DNA of 36,164 bases from Gnetum montanum (GCA_015680685.1 MNCI01022386.1:597692-633855); one strand, 5' to 3'; counted from the stretch's first letter, positions 1 through 9,619 are shown. The notes: generated by a model not told the origin, from the sequence alone. A program made the numbers and translations.

Positions 1-1718
1 CTTGGTTTTGCCTTTGTCACTACCTTGTTCTACCTTAGACTCTTCTACGATTTTTAAGATTGTTTCTATTCTTGAGTCTAAGGAATCCCACATTTGGTCT
101 ACCTTAGCCGATACCTCGGTTGTTAACTTTTTAATCGGCATGGTTTTCTGGTTCACCAACTCTTCGAGTGGTGACTCATCCTCCTCATCATAGAATTTCA
201 CTTCCTTCTTGCGAAGGGAGGGATCGCGGTTATATTCTTCCACACTTTCTCTCTTCCGTAGCTCACCCTCTTCTTGCGCTACTTGTTCCAACAAACTTTC
301 AACTTCATGGGCTCTCAATTGGGAAAGTCTCCCTTGGGCGTAAGTCCCAAGAGTTCTTCTCGTTTCATTTCTTAGCCCATCCACGATGTGGTGAAGTTGA
401 TCCTGTGTAGCGTACCCATGGCCCAGGCAACGATGTAGCAGTGTATAGTAACAGACCATGGCAGCATCCAAGGGTTCATAAGCACCTTATTTCCAGCCTT
501 GGATCTACTTATGCAAATTGGACACTTTGGAGTATGTTTGATATTTGTTGGTAAACAATTCAAGCATCGTACTCCACCTCCTGATGGTTTCCAGTTCTAA
601 GGACCGGTACCAGCTCTCTGCTTCTTTAGTGAGTGTCCTTGGGAACAACTTGAGCTTCTACCACTCATTATCTATATTTTGTAAGGCACAGGCATCGTGG
701 AATGCCTGTAAATGATGTTGAGGATCAGCGTTGTATCCCCCTTCAAAACGTGGGATATTATTTATGTTCAAACGCTTGATCCTGCTGTCCTTTAAGTGCC
801 TTGTGGGGATCCTAACTGCCTCTGTGATGTCTAGCATGCTTCGGGTTACGAGTAGGGGTTTGTCATGATCATCTCTTTCATGACTTCTATGATGTCTTCG
901 TCGTGGTTCCCTACTCTCCCTACGTCCTTGCCCTTGTTCTAACTCCTCTGGACCTTCTTGTCGAGGTATTTCATCTTCCTTTTTACTTTTACCCTCTCTG
1001 TTATGCTTAAATGTTTGTGCCCAGATGTGGAAGGAGAGTGTGAATGGTAAGATGAAGGAGAAGAGGAAGGGGATCCATCACCATGTTGATGTTTCTTACC
1101 TTCTCTTCGGCTACTTAGGCCCCGATCATTGTAATGATCTAAGTGTCCGTCCTTAGTGTGAGTGGTTGTTCCTACCGTGAACAGTTGGTGATCACGGGGA
1201 TCAGAGCCTGTAGCATGTATAGTTGATCGAAGGCCCTGATGCCTAACCTCTTCACCATTGTGAGGAGGAGGAACATCATCTTCTAGGAAACCCGTTATGA
1301 GGGGTTCCTCATCTCCTATTTCACTAAGGACATGGGAGACCTTGCCCTTCAACAATAAATGTTGGCTCTCCTGCCTTTCGTCCCGAATACATTGGGCATT
1401 TGTGGGATGATAATCCCTTGTGTCAAAGTTATCCAGGATGTATTCCGCAAATAGCTCTTGCATGCCAATCTGTGCTAAGGCACGAAAAAGCATGTTAGGG
1501 ACTAATCGATCTGGGGGTAATACGATGTTACCTTGCAAATCTCTTCATCGCAGTTGTTCATCTTGATGGAGAATAAAAATAAATTCAGGAACATACTCAT
1601 CAGGATGAGTATATATGATCTTAGTTTGTTTAGGACATGGCTGGTCTAGGTTATGCGTGTGATGCTGACTGTCTTCTGTATCATCCTTAGGTGAGTTAAT
1701 TTTGTGAGAAGAAGCCAT
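1..1718 (-). pseudogene. gag: gag of element A (capsid polyprotein, decayed)
   Basis: Structural polyprotein that would form the retrotransposon particle. The likely start is ATG 1718-1716 (MASSHK...), after a 125-base leader behind the PBS. Order: an N-terminal block containing HPDEYVPEFIFILHQDE, a Ser/His/Arg-rich segment (about 1290-860, with SPSSSPSS), then a Retrotrans_gag capsid domain (about 800-380) with FEGGYNADPQHHLQAFHDAC, KLKLFPRTLTKEAESWYRSL and RRWSTMLELF, then an acidic helical stretch toward position 1. One frame stays readable with only a few stops: TGA at 1547-1545, TAG at 660-658 and TAA at 489-487. At the last two sites element C has CAA, so C-to-T change explains them. 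The C-terminal part is off the window. This is the best preserved capsid region here, but it is not functional. Confidence 0.85.
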
Positions 1719-1843
1719 TCTAATGATGTGTTGTTCACCGTTATTTTTGTGTTCTTGATTAACTGATTAACCCGAAGGTTTGTTAAAGCTCACAACGATG
1801 TGAGTGATATCCCTTATGTTCAATTGGCGTAAAAACACTTAGT

Positions 1844-1860
1844 CCCTGGTAACGACGCCA
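1844..1860 (-). other. Primer-binding site of element A
   Basis: On the minus strand this reads TGGCGTCGTTACCAGGG, one base inside the LTR. It matches the complement of the plant tRNA-Asp 3' end (TGGCGCCGTTGCCGGGG, from general knowledge) except for a few transition differences, as expected of a decayed PBS. Confidence 0.8.
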
Positions 1861-2280
1861 ATGATGAGTGGCAAGGTACCCCTACACTCAACCATACGAA
1901 ACGAGCGTAGCATGCGCGATCCAGTTGAACTCCGTAGAGTAAATGCCTAAATGCCCCATGGAACACTTGGGGTTAATCGTTCATTGTCTTCCCAGACTTA
2001 CTTGTTGTTGTCACAGTGTATGGTTATGTAAGTTCGAGGTATATGATTTTTTTGGTATTTTACGGTTTATCTCCTATGCTAAACGGTGAAGGGTTGAGAA
2101 ACTAAAACTAATTCTAACTATAGCACTAAGTCCTAGCGTCAGCATCCGTTCCCACTTGCCGTACACACCCTAAACTGTGCAACTGTGGCTACCAAACGCT
2201 AATCATTACTGGGATTACCACACATAATGCACGTGCTCGAAGCGGTCAAACTGAGGCACTTAACTAACCTAAGTGTGACA

Positions 2281-2461
2281 AGCAGCCGATTCCTTGACTA
2301 GCCATACACATCTATAGATGCTCGTAATCAAGTCGTACTTATCCCATGTTCTAGGAGGAAAGGGGGAGAGAATCTAATCGCGATGAGTAGCCGATTCCTT
2401 GGCTAGCCGTACATGTTCGTCAATGCTCGTAACCAAGTCGTACTCATGCCGCGTTACTAGG
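2281..2461. repeat. Imperfect tandem duplication inside LTR A
   Basis: A block of about 76 bases starting AGCAGCCGATTCCTTG at 2281 recurs as AGTAGCCGATTCCTTG at 2386, period 105. Both copies continue through GCTCGTAA and CAAGTCGTACT to a ...CTAGG end. The copies differ mainly by transitions. I see only one copy of the corresponding block in LTRs C and E. Confidence 0.8.
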
Positions 2462-2698
2462 AAAGCAATAAATAACATTAATTAAACCTATCCATGCACT
2501 GCAAGGTTTATCCACAAAGCTCATCTTTATTACCGTACACAACTTGCGTTTAGGTACAAAGCTGCTCGAATAAAGAACCGTTCACTTGGGGGACTCCTAC
2601 TGCGGGCACATGGAAAATATTCTATCTCTGGGGTGATCAATCCGCCAGAGCTTCGCTACTTTACGCCTAGGATGTGAAATGGGGGGAGTGCCGCCTCT

Positions 2699-2706
2699 TA
2701 TTTATA
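2699..2706 (-). promoter_or_regulatory. TATA box of LTR A
   Basis: TATTTATA on the plus strand, TATAAATA on the minus strand, just downstream of the U3 palindrome array. The same word sits at the same place in the LTRs of B, C, D and E. Confidence 0.65.
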
Positions 2707-2722
2707 GATTTGGCGACGGACC

Positions 2723-2763
2723 GCGATATCGCGTACGCGATATCGCAGGGGATGCGATATCGC
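2723..2763. repeat. Array of three GCGATATCGC palindromes in U3 of LTR A
   Basis: Perfect 10-base palindromes GCGATATCGC lie at 2723-2732, 2737-2746 and 2754-2763, starts 14 and 17 bases apart. The array is directly upstream of the TATA box, where a promoter element or enhancer would sit. No factor is identified. Confidence 0.85.
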
Positions 2764-2788
2764 AGCTTGTGCATATCACGTCTCATCA

Positions 2789-2893
2789 CTATTCATGATA
2801 TTTTGTTGTACAAACCGAGTAGCAGTGGTGGATATATAGTTAGTGACAGTTGCTACTTCTGTCCACTTGGTACAATGATCAACTGCTCTAGTT
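2789..2893 (-). pseudogene. Integrase remnant of element B
   Basis: The minus-strand translation reads AVDHCTKWTEVATVTNYIST and then TATRFVQQNIMN, matching the catalytic-core stretch VAIDYLTKWAEAATIIDCTS ... ARFVQQQIVN of element E (about 32960-32860). Only about 35 residues remain. The upstream end is fused in frame to the protease-side linker near 2890-2900. The downstream end is cut by the insertion of element A. It has no catalytic function. Confidence 0.75.
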
Positions 2894-2895
2894 AG

Positions 2896-3660
2896 TAGCA
2901 TCTTCAATTCAAGGGGCTATTGTTTAAAATTGTCAAGAATTTTTAGCTCATCCCAATTGAAATCATCATTTTCTCCTTCAAAGAGATGGTGGTGAACTTG
3001 CTCAAGTTCATCCATACTTGCAACATATTCATACATTAGGCCCTCAGTCGGTTCCATGCATAATGTATTGCTGCTCATATCAACTATTAGCCACTAGGTG
3101 CCCTCTTGTTTTATGGCTACTGTGTATAGACATCTCTGGATCTTAGCTTCTAGTGCACATTTCTTGCATGTAGATATAGATTTTTTCTTTACTAACCATA
3201 ACTTTTGCACAAAATGGCACCCTGAATCGCTGTACGTGATACATGAAACTCACTTCTTATCGATCTTTCCAAACTCATTTTCTTTTGATATCTCTAAGAA
3301 AAGATCTCTAATACCCATTTTGGCATCAACAGTACTTAGCCATGCCCTTCCCATGATGATTGGAAAATCACCTTTGTAGTTCTCCACTTTAATTACTAGG
3401 AAATCAGCTAGATATGACCACCCACAACTAGTGGTGGTGATGTCTTCAACCAGTCCTAATGGAACAATGATGGACTGGCCTACTAGTTCTAGCTAGATAT
3501 TACTCTTATTCAAAGGAGGAAGATTCCACATTGTGTACATCTCATGCGAGATTAGATTAACACCAGAATGAGAATCTAGAAGAGCTTTGCAAGGCTCATT
3601 CCCAACAATTTGCAAGTAAACTAGGGGACTCTCGGGATCAACTAATTTTCTAGGTAGGTT
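2896..3660 (-). pseudogene. Aspartic protease and linker of element B
   Basis: Retropepsin-like region at the start of pol. CKALLDSHSGVNLISHEMY near 3590-3540 aligns with CKALLDSGF.VNLI in elements C and E. The active-site triplet DSG therefore reads D-S-H at 3576-3568, so this protease would be dead. The downstream block IIMGRAWLSTVDA (near 3355-3320) is conserved in C and E. The linker ends at PLELK (about 2900), where C and E continue toward reverse transcriptase but B jumps to integrase. Internal stops occur, for example between DKK and VSC near 3255. Confidence 0.78.
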
Positions 3661-6166
3661 ACCAGCTTAAATCTAATCATATACAACATGTTTCAGCACT
3701 ACAATGTGGATTCAAGAGGGATTTTGGTTTGAAGGGAACTCGGATAAAGAAGAAATAGAGGAAGGAGAAGGAGCAAGGTTACTAACCACTGATGTATTTG
3801 AGGGCTTTGGTGGATTACAAGGTTAGAAGAAGGGTCTTTTTTTTGTTCGTGATTCTGACTCACTGGATGGGTTAACTGATTGTAGGTTAGCTACCCTCAT
3901 AGCATTCCTTTGTTGTGGTTGTATAGGCAATTCACCCTACATAGACGAAGCAGGTGGTAGTTGTGTAGGAGATGGAGGAGTAGGTGTAGGGACAAGAGGT
4001 ACATGAGGGTAGTAGGTGGTATCCCTTATTGGATAGGGTGATTGATATGTTTTAGGAGGCTAGTGGTGAGACTAGTAAGCAAAAATATGACTAGAGGAGT
4101 CCCTTGGAGATGAAGGTTGCTAAACATAATAACCATAGGGATATGGTTTCCGGTAAGGGTATTGCTATCTTGGAGGTGGCAATGCCCACAATTGTGATTA
4201 CTACCACTACTAATATACTTTCTAAGGTTGCAAAGGAGTTCCACTTGGATAATATTGTTGTGGTTGGTGGAACTATTGAGGATTGCCTTGTGGATAAGAT
4301 AATCTTTTGGTTGTTTACCTTTGTGAAAGTCGTGGATGCAAGACATACACCCAAGATTCCTGCAAGTGTGATACAACTGGGCAACATCCCTTAGGATGTT
4401 CATACTAGCAAACATCACACCCAACATCATCATCTGAATCACTATTTGCAACCATCTTACCTTTACCTTTAGATATGGCATGTTTAGCCTCCTTACACCT
4501 CCAACACTCACGATCACCACTTTGCTCCTTGGACTCTTCAGCAATTTTTAAAACAGCTTGAAACTTATTATCCATGGAGTCCCATAATTGATCAACCTTA
4601 GCCATAATTTCTAACTATAATTTTTGGAATGGCAAGGTTTTCTAATTCACCACATCATCTCTGGAAAATTCATCCTCGCTGTCATAAAATCTAACTCCCT
4701 TTTTCCAAATAGAAGGGTCTTTGTTGTATTCTTCTACACTTTCACGTTTTCTAAGCTCTCCCTTCTCTTTGGCTACCTACTCAATTAATCTTTGAATTCG
4801 ATAGACTCTCAACTCTTTCAATCTCCCTTGGGCATAGATGCCAAGGGTTTTCCTAGTTTTAGACTACAACTTGTCTACGATATGGTGAAGTTGATCAAGC
4901 TAAGAGTATCCATGGTTGGGACACTTGTGCAACAGAGAGTAGTATCGGCCAATAGCAGCATCCAAGGGCTCATGATTTTGTTGTTTTCACCCTTGAATTT
5001 GTTTTCTTAAATTGGGTACTAGGGACTACATTTGATATTTGTCATTGAATAATTCCAACGTCATACTCAACCGCCTGATTGATTCTGGTTCCAAAGATTG
5101 AAACCAATTTTCTGCTTCTTTTATGAGTGTCCTTGAAAATAATTTTAGCTTTTGCCATTCATTTTTCAATATTTTGCAAGGCACATGCATCTTGGAAGGC
5201 CTAGAGATGATTTTATGGATCAGCATCATATCCTCCCTCGAATCGAGAGATATTATTCATATCAAACCTCTTTATTCTACTATCCTTCACATGCCTTGTT
5301 GGAATCCTCACAACCTCTACAATATTCAACATGCCTCGAGTAGTAAGTAGAGGTTCATCAAGGCCATGATGGTGGTGCCTATGATGCTTCCTACTAACCC
5401 TTCTTTCTTGATGATGGACCTCTTTGGATTATCCATGTCTTTGGTCATGACTATCCTAACAGTCCCTTCTATTATTTTGGTCCCGTTGATCACCTCCATC
5501 ATGGTTATTTCGTCTACGGCCATGATCTGAACCTAATGAAGAAGAAGATAATGATGAAGAGGAAGAAGAAGGAAAAATTGCTCCACGATGATGCCTATCA
5601 TCCTTCCTTTGATGATCATGACCACGATCATGATCATGATCTCCTTTATCCTCATTTTCCTAACTTGCCTCTCTAGATCCATTTTGACAAGGACCTCGAT
5701 TGTGAATTGTGGATTGTACATTCTAGTTAAGGGCTCCTTAAACAAAATCAAAGACAGGAGAATCACTAAAGAAGTGCTTTCATTTATTAATTGGACCAAG
5801 TGGTGGTGGAAAGATGTTTGACCCCTTGCCCTTCATAAGCTTGTGCTAATGCTATAGCTGATGATCCCTTAATCTTTGCACTTTAGTGGGATGATAATCC
5901 CTTGAGTTGAGATCTCGGATCTCATATTCTCCATGGAGATGTTGAAGCTTGTGTCATGCCAGCATTAATTGGAGCATTGTTAGAACAGATCAGTCATGTG
6001 GAAACATAATGTTTCCTTCCATGTTTCACCACTGCATTAGTTCATATTGATGTACGATGAAGGTAAAGTCTGGTACATACTCATCATGATGAGCATATAC
6101 CGCCTAGTAGTGTTGAGGTACTTGAACTACCTTGGGCAAAGATGGACTCCTATGAGAAGAATACAT
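3661..6166 (-). pseudogene. gag: gag of element B
   Basis: Decayed capsid polyprotein. The likely start is ATG 6166-6164 (MYSSHRSP). The N-terminal block contains DEYVPDFTFIVHQ. A Ser/His/Arg-rich segment (about 5680-5350) includes FPSSSSSSLSSSSLGS. The capsid domain (about 5290-4900) shows KLKLFSRTLIKEAENWFQSL and IRRLSMTLELFNDKYQ. Next come an acidic helical region (about 4750-4540), a C-H-C-H motif (4410-4366) and a Pro/Tyr/Gln-rich tail that runs into protease. Stops are scattered along the main frame, including one inside the C-H-C-H motif (4407-4405, where element C has CAA). Not functional. Confidence 0.82.
4366..4410 (-). other. Atypical C-H-C-H motif in gag of element B
   Basis: Cys(4410), His(4398), Cys(4386) and His(4368) fall in a C-x3-H-x3-C-x5-H arrangement, with the second position now a stop. 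Gag of C (11490-11534) has exactly the same spacing. It lies where a CCHC zinc knuckle usually sits, so a nucleic-acid-binding role is an inference. Confidence 0.55.
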
Positions 6167-6310
6167 TTTGTGTTAATAACAATGTTCAGTTAAAATTTAA
6201 TTTAATGATAATAATGATAATTTTTGGTTTTGTAGGATTTGACACTTAGGGTTCAAACAACAAGGGTACTAGATTTCACTAGGATTAGATAGCGCATGAA
6301 GAACTACAAT

Positions 6311-6327
6311 CCTCGGTAATGGCACCA
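6311..6327 (-). other. Primer-binding site of element B
   Basis: Minus strand TGGTGCCATTACCGAGG, one base inside the LTR. It differs from the tRNA-Asp complement by transitions. Confidence 0.75.
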
Positions 6328-7074
6328 ATGATGAGTGACAAGGTACCCCTATGCCCAACCATATGAATCACAAGCATTCACATGCAATCCGAATGAATTC
6401 CGCAAACTGTAATTACTAAGTACACTAGAGCTAAATTGTGTGTGCATGTTGTTCGTTTGTTGTCTTCCCAATCCCATTTGTGGAACGTAATTATATGGTT
6501 AAGTGTGACTGAGGCATATGATTTTTTATTTTTTTGTGTTTCTATGGAATTACTCACCTTGAACAAGAATAAAAATAAGAGTGATTAAAAATAAAAGTGA
6601 TTAATTACTAAGGAAACTAAAGTCTAATCTAGCCTAACACAAGTAACTATTCCCACTTCTTGGACACATCCTAAACTTCATGCAAACACTACTAGGCTAT
6701 CAAATGCTAATCATTTCTAAGCTACCAAGTGTCACATGTATGCTCGAATGGGTCGTGCTTGTGTAATTTAACAATTGCTTAATTGATCAAAATGAATTGC
6801 TATGCTAATAACATGAATGTAAAGTGCATAAAATAAAATAAAATATAAATGCATAAGAAAAAAATCTCAAGTGCTACAAGGATGAATCAAAGAGCTCGTC
6901 TTTATTGTCAACACAATGGTGTGCTAAGCATCAATGCTTCAATAAAGATTCATTCAGACTTAGACCTCCTGCTGTGGGCACTTGAAAAATATTCTAACTT
7001 TCAAATAGATAGACTGCAAGAGTTTTACTACTTGACTCCTGAAAAAATCCTCCCAATTATGAACCTAGGCACTG

Positions 7075-7082
7075 TATTTATA
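7075..7082 (-). promoter_or_regulatory. TATA box of LTR B
   Basis: TATTTATA on the plus strand, at the same position relative to the U3 array as in the other LTRs. Confidence 0.6.
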
Positions 7083-7103
7083 GACCCAGGAGTAATTCAA
7101 GAA

Positions 7104-7182
7104 TAACCACTCTAATAATAACCGCTCTAATAATTAAAGTAACCACTCTAATAATTAGAGTAACTGCTCTAATAATTAGAAT
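7104..7182. repeat. U3 minisatellite with CTCTAAT/ATTAGAG palindromes (LTR B)
   Basis: Four units start TAACC or TAACT at 7104, 7119, 7140 and 7161, so the spacing is 15, 21 and 21. The clearest unit, CTCTAATAATTAGAG (7146-7160), is a perfect inverted repeat with 7-base arms around a single A. A second unit (7167-7181) has one mismatch. Confidence 0.85.
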
Positions 7183-7195
7183 AATCACTTCATCA

Positions 7196-8229
7196 CTTAT
7201 GTATAAACTTGTTACTTATCTATTTTATATCATAACTTTTCTTTTTATAGTAAAGTAATTAAAGAATTTTATGCTTGATTGAGAAGTGTTTTTAAAGATT
7301 TAATCACTTTTAAGAAAATAAATTTATTTTAGGTTTTAAACATTACTTCAACCTTAGCATAAAAAGTTCACTAAAAAGTTTTGCAAGTATAAGCCATAAC
7401 ATTAGTCTAAATAATAAGGATTGTTGTTTTCTTGTTGTATGTTTTATTTTGTTAGCTATTTACTAACTCTACATATCTATACTGGAAAAGCAAGTAGAGA
7501 TTTGATTTTTGTTTGTTAAAACTATAGTGTTATATAGTAACTTGGGTGTAAATATGCATAAGCTAATAAATATAACATTTCATTAATAACAACAATAATA
7601 ATAAATGCTATTAAAAATTTATCTATTCAATGAGATAGCAACAAATTTCATAATTGTATTTTTTCTAAATCTAAAGTCTAATAATAAAACATTTTAATCA
7701 CAGTTGTAAATGTCATAGAATATAATTATAGAATGCTTGCTTTAACAAAATCTCTATTAATATAATGTAGCTTCCAAATATTATGTAGCTTTCAAAAAAG
7801 CTTTTAGCAATAGAAGAATTTATCTATGAATATAAAATATATGTGTTAGTAGTACACTAGTTGAAAAAATGTATAGGAAAATGTACAAAATTTTTTTAAA
7901 TAAAATAGATAAAAACCTTACTTTATTATTTAGATGATGATGTTTTCAATTTAAATGTTATTTTTTCAATGTTTTAAAATTGTTTAATTATTTTATTTAT
8001 TGGTTGGAGTTCTTTTATTTGAAGGATAGTGTATCCTCATTCTTCTACTTCTCTAAACTCTAATATAGTGACATAAATTTTGAACTCAAATAGCTACCAA
8101 GCAACATTATCAACTATTTCTTGAAAGCTTTTAAGGTCATTTTTTTGCAAAACATGCATAACTTGAATATATAGTTTATAGTTAAATTTTCTTACATAAT
8201 TAACAAATGTACCTATTTTAATTTTATTT
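7196..8229. other. AT-rich stretch without recognisable gene
   Basis: No supported reading frame on either strand. It probably holds the end of the RPA-like gene and the 3' end of the Helitron (minus strand). I looked for a CTRR end with a nearby hairpin and found none I would defend. Confidence 0.5.
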
Positions 8230-8565
8230 CATGGCCTTCATGTTCCAATAATGTTTTACCCTCATTATATATTGTCATCAAAGTTTTTGCTATACAGTCT
8301 TGAAATAATACCTATTCCATGAAATATAAGTTATAAATATCAATAAATATTCAAAATTTATTTTATTAAATTATAAATAAATATACATTAATTTATCATA
8401 GTTCATAATTTTTATGTTTTATGCCATAGGTAATACATTCACGTAATATTTTTTCTAATCCTTCTTTTAAGCTTCTTTCTTTGGAAGCCTTATCATGGCA
8501 TCTACATCTCGAACAAGTTGTATACCACAAATCTCTCATGGTTGAAATGCTAATTATATATGCAT
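8230..8565 (-). pseudogene. RPA1-like gene, C-terminal exon(s)
   Basis: Third OB-fold region (zinc-ribbon domain) of a single-stranded-DNA-binding RPA1-like protein carried by the Helitron. The minus-strand frame from 8565 gives AYIISISTMRDLWYTTCSRC, matching the plant RPA pattern of a beta strand followed by WY-x-x-C-x-x-C (Trp 8527-8525, Cys 8515-8513, Cys 8506-8504). The next 25-30 residues are basic (KASKERSLKEG), and the second Cys pair is not clear. Around 8310-8230 VLFQDCIAKTLM fits the RPA F-x-D-x-A-x-x-L helix. A TTGTAG acceptor precedes the exon at 8566. The frame does not join exon 18718-18936 directly, so an indel or a missing small exon is likely. Stops are present. Confidence 0.55.
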
Positions 8566-8698
8566 CTACAATAAAAACAACTTGTACAAAAGTATTTTAG
8601 TTATCTTTATTATATAAGTTTTTAAAAATAAAGTTTTTATTTTTTATGCCTTAACATACATTACTAATATGAATAGTCTAAGCTAATTCATGTAATGT

Positions 8699-8703
8699 GG
8701 CTT
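8699..8703. repeat. Target-site duplication of element C, left copy (GGCTT)
   Basis: GGCTT lies directly before the LTR start (TGATGAACC at 8704) and again directly after the 3' LTR (18579-18583). A 5-bp duplication is typical of LTR retrotransposon integration. Confidence 0.9.
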
Positions 8704-9509
8704 TGATGAACCACGATATCACGTCTGCAATATCGGATCCAACCATGCAATGTCAGATACCCGATATCACGACTTATCTCCTTGCCTATAAATAAGAGGT
8801 GGAGCCCTTAGTTTCCACATTAGATAGTTAGTCCCTCAACTGAACTCTTACCATTTTTTCTCTCCATGGTTAGAATTATTTCTGTGTGCCCACAGTAGGA
8901 GTCATAGATAAACGGATCTTTATTCGAGCATTGTGTACCTAAGCACACTTTGTGTACAACAATAAAGATGAACTTTATGATAAACCTTGTAGCATACAAA
9001 ATAGATTAATTAGCATTAATTATTATTTAATGCTTTCCTAGTTGATTAATGATTTCTCTCACCTTACAACTCTCTTAGTTAAATACACTTAGTATGATTG
9101 CTTCGAGCATGCATGTGGCACTTGGTAACCTAGTAACGATTAGTGTTTGGTAATCCTAGCACCGTTGCACTAGTTCAGGATGTGTACGGCAAGTGGGAAT
9201 GGATACTAGTGTTAGGAGTAAGTAGAACTTAGTTAATGGGTAGTTAAATTAGATTAGTTACTTAGTTATCTCTCTCCCCCTCCTTACTAGTGCAGGATAT
9301 AAAACACATAAAAGCCATAAAAATATTATGCCTCAAGCTTACTTAACCATACAACTATGACATACAAGTAAGTTTGGAAAGATAATGATTAACCAACCTA
9401 TCATTGTTCCACAAAGGTGCATAGGCACTTAGTCCTTGGAATTCGACTGGATCGTGCATGAAATGCTCGGATTCGTATGGTTGAGCATAGTGTACCTCGC
9501 CGCTTATCA
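8704..9509 (+). repeat. 5' LTR of element C (806 bp)
   Basis: TGATGAACC...CGCTTATCA. U3 holds two GATATC words (8715-8720, 8763-8768) and degenerate copies between them. A TATA box follows at 8787-8794, the conserved CTGTGTGCCCACAGTAGG block near 8882, and an AATAAAG word near 8961 that could serve polyadenylation. Confidence 0.92.
8787..8794 (+). promoter_or_regulatory. TATA box of 5' LTR of element C
   Basis: TATAAATA about 20 bases after the last GATATC word. The matching TATA box of the 3' LTR is at 17855-17862. Confidence 0.65.
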
Positions 9510-9510
9510 T

Positions 9511-9527
9511 TGGCACCGTTGTCGAGG
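9511..9527 (+). other. Primer-binding site of element C
   Basis: TGGCACCGTTGTCGAGG, one base after the LTR. Best preserved in element D (TGGCGCCGTTGCTGAGG); both resemble the complement of the tRNA-Asp 3' end. Confidence 0.85.
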
Positions 9528-9619
9528 GCTTAGTTGTTTGTGAGCTAAGTAGAACTTAGGAAATCATTCACATTGTTGGAATGAACCCTTAGGGTTGGTT
9601 AAGAAAAAGATAATAGTAC

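Larger units (their letters stand above)
1..2788 (-). mobile_element. Element A: 5' part of a Ty3/gypsy LTR retrotransposon
   Basis: Minus-strand element running off the left edge. In transcription order it has a 5' LTR (2788 to 1862), a PBS (1860-1844), a short leader, and gag from about 1718 down to 1. LTR ends are TGATGA and CTCATCA, as in the other elements here. The five bases next to the outer LTR end (2789-2793, CTATT) should be one target-site duplicate; the other lies outside the window. It interrupts the integrase remnant of element B, so it is younger than B. Assignment to the Athila/Tat group rests on the tRNA-Asp-like PBS and on pol of the related copies C and E. Confidence 0.88.
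1862..2788 (-). repeat. 5' LTR of element A (927 bp)
   Basis: On the minus strand it begins TGATGAGACGTG at 2788 and ends CCACTCATCA at 1862. It holds a U3 palindrome array (2723-2763), a TATA box (2706-2699), the family's conserved transcript region with CTGTGTGC-like sequence near 2600, and a partial duplication (2281-2461) that the other LTRs lack. Both ends are intact and the PBS follows after one base. Confidence 0.88.
2789..7195 (-). mobile_element. Element B: Ty3/gypsy element with protease-integrase deletion
   Basis: Minus-strand element: 5' LTR (7195-6329), PBS (6327-6311), gag (from 6166), protease (about 3660-2900), then directly an integrase piece (2893-2794). Reverse transcriptase and RNase H are gone. 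Element A interrupts the integrase at 2789, so the rest of B lies beyond A to the left of the window. Its gag start (MYSSHRSP) and its U3 differ from those of A, C and E, so B is a sub-family. The bases outside its LTR are 7196-7200 (CTTAT); the partner duplicate is not visible. Confidence 0.82.
6329..7195 (-). repeat. 5' LTR of element B (867 bp)
   Basis: Begins TGATGAAGTG (7195) and ends CACTCATCA (6329) on the minus strand, followed by the PBS. The U5/R half resembles the other LTRs (conserved words around 6340-6480 and 6640-6740). The U3 head is different: in place of GATATC palindromes it has a 21-base repeat with palindromic CTCTAATAATTAGAG units (7104-7182). A TATA box lies at 7082-7075 (TATAAATA on the minus strand). 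Confidence 0.85.

Noticed and set aside
4104-4394. Plus-strand open frame of 96 codons
   Set aside because: It lies antisense to the C-H-C-H and Pro/Tyr-rich part of gag of element B; the minus-strand reading matches elements C and D.
5588-5821. Plus-strand frame rich in Ile and Met, membrane-like
   Set aside because: Antisense to the Ser/His/Asp-rich segment of gag B; His and Asp codons read backwards give Met and Ile.
7104-7182. CRISPR-like spaced repeats
   Set aside because: Units are 15-21 bases with no unique spacers, inside a plant LTR.
7700-7900. Helitron 3' end (CTAG near 7856)
   Set aside because: No hairpin within the expected distance, so the tetranucleotide alone is not evidence.
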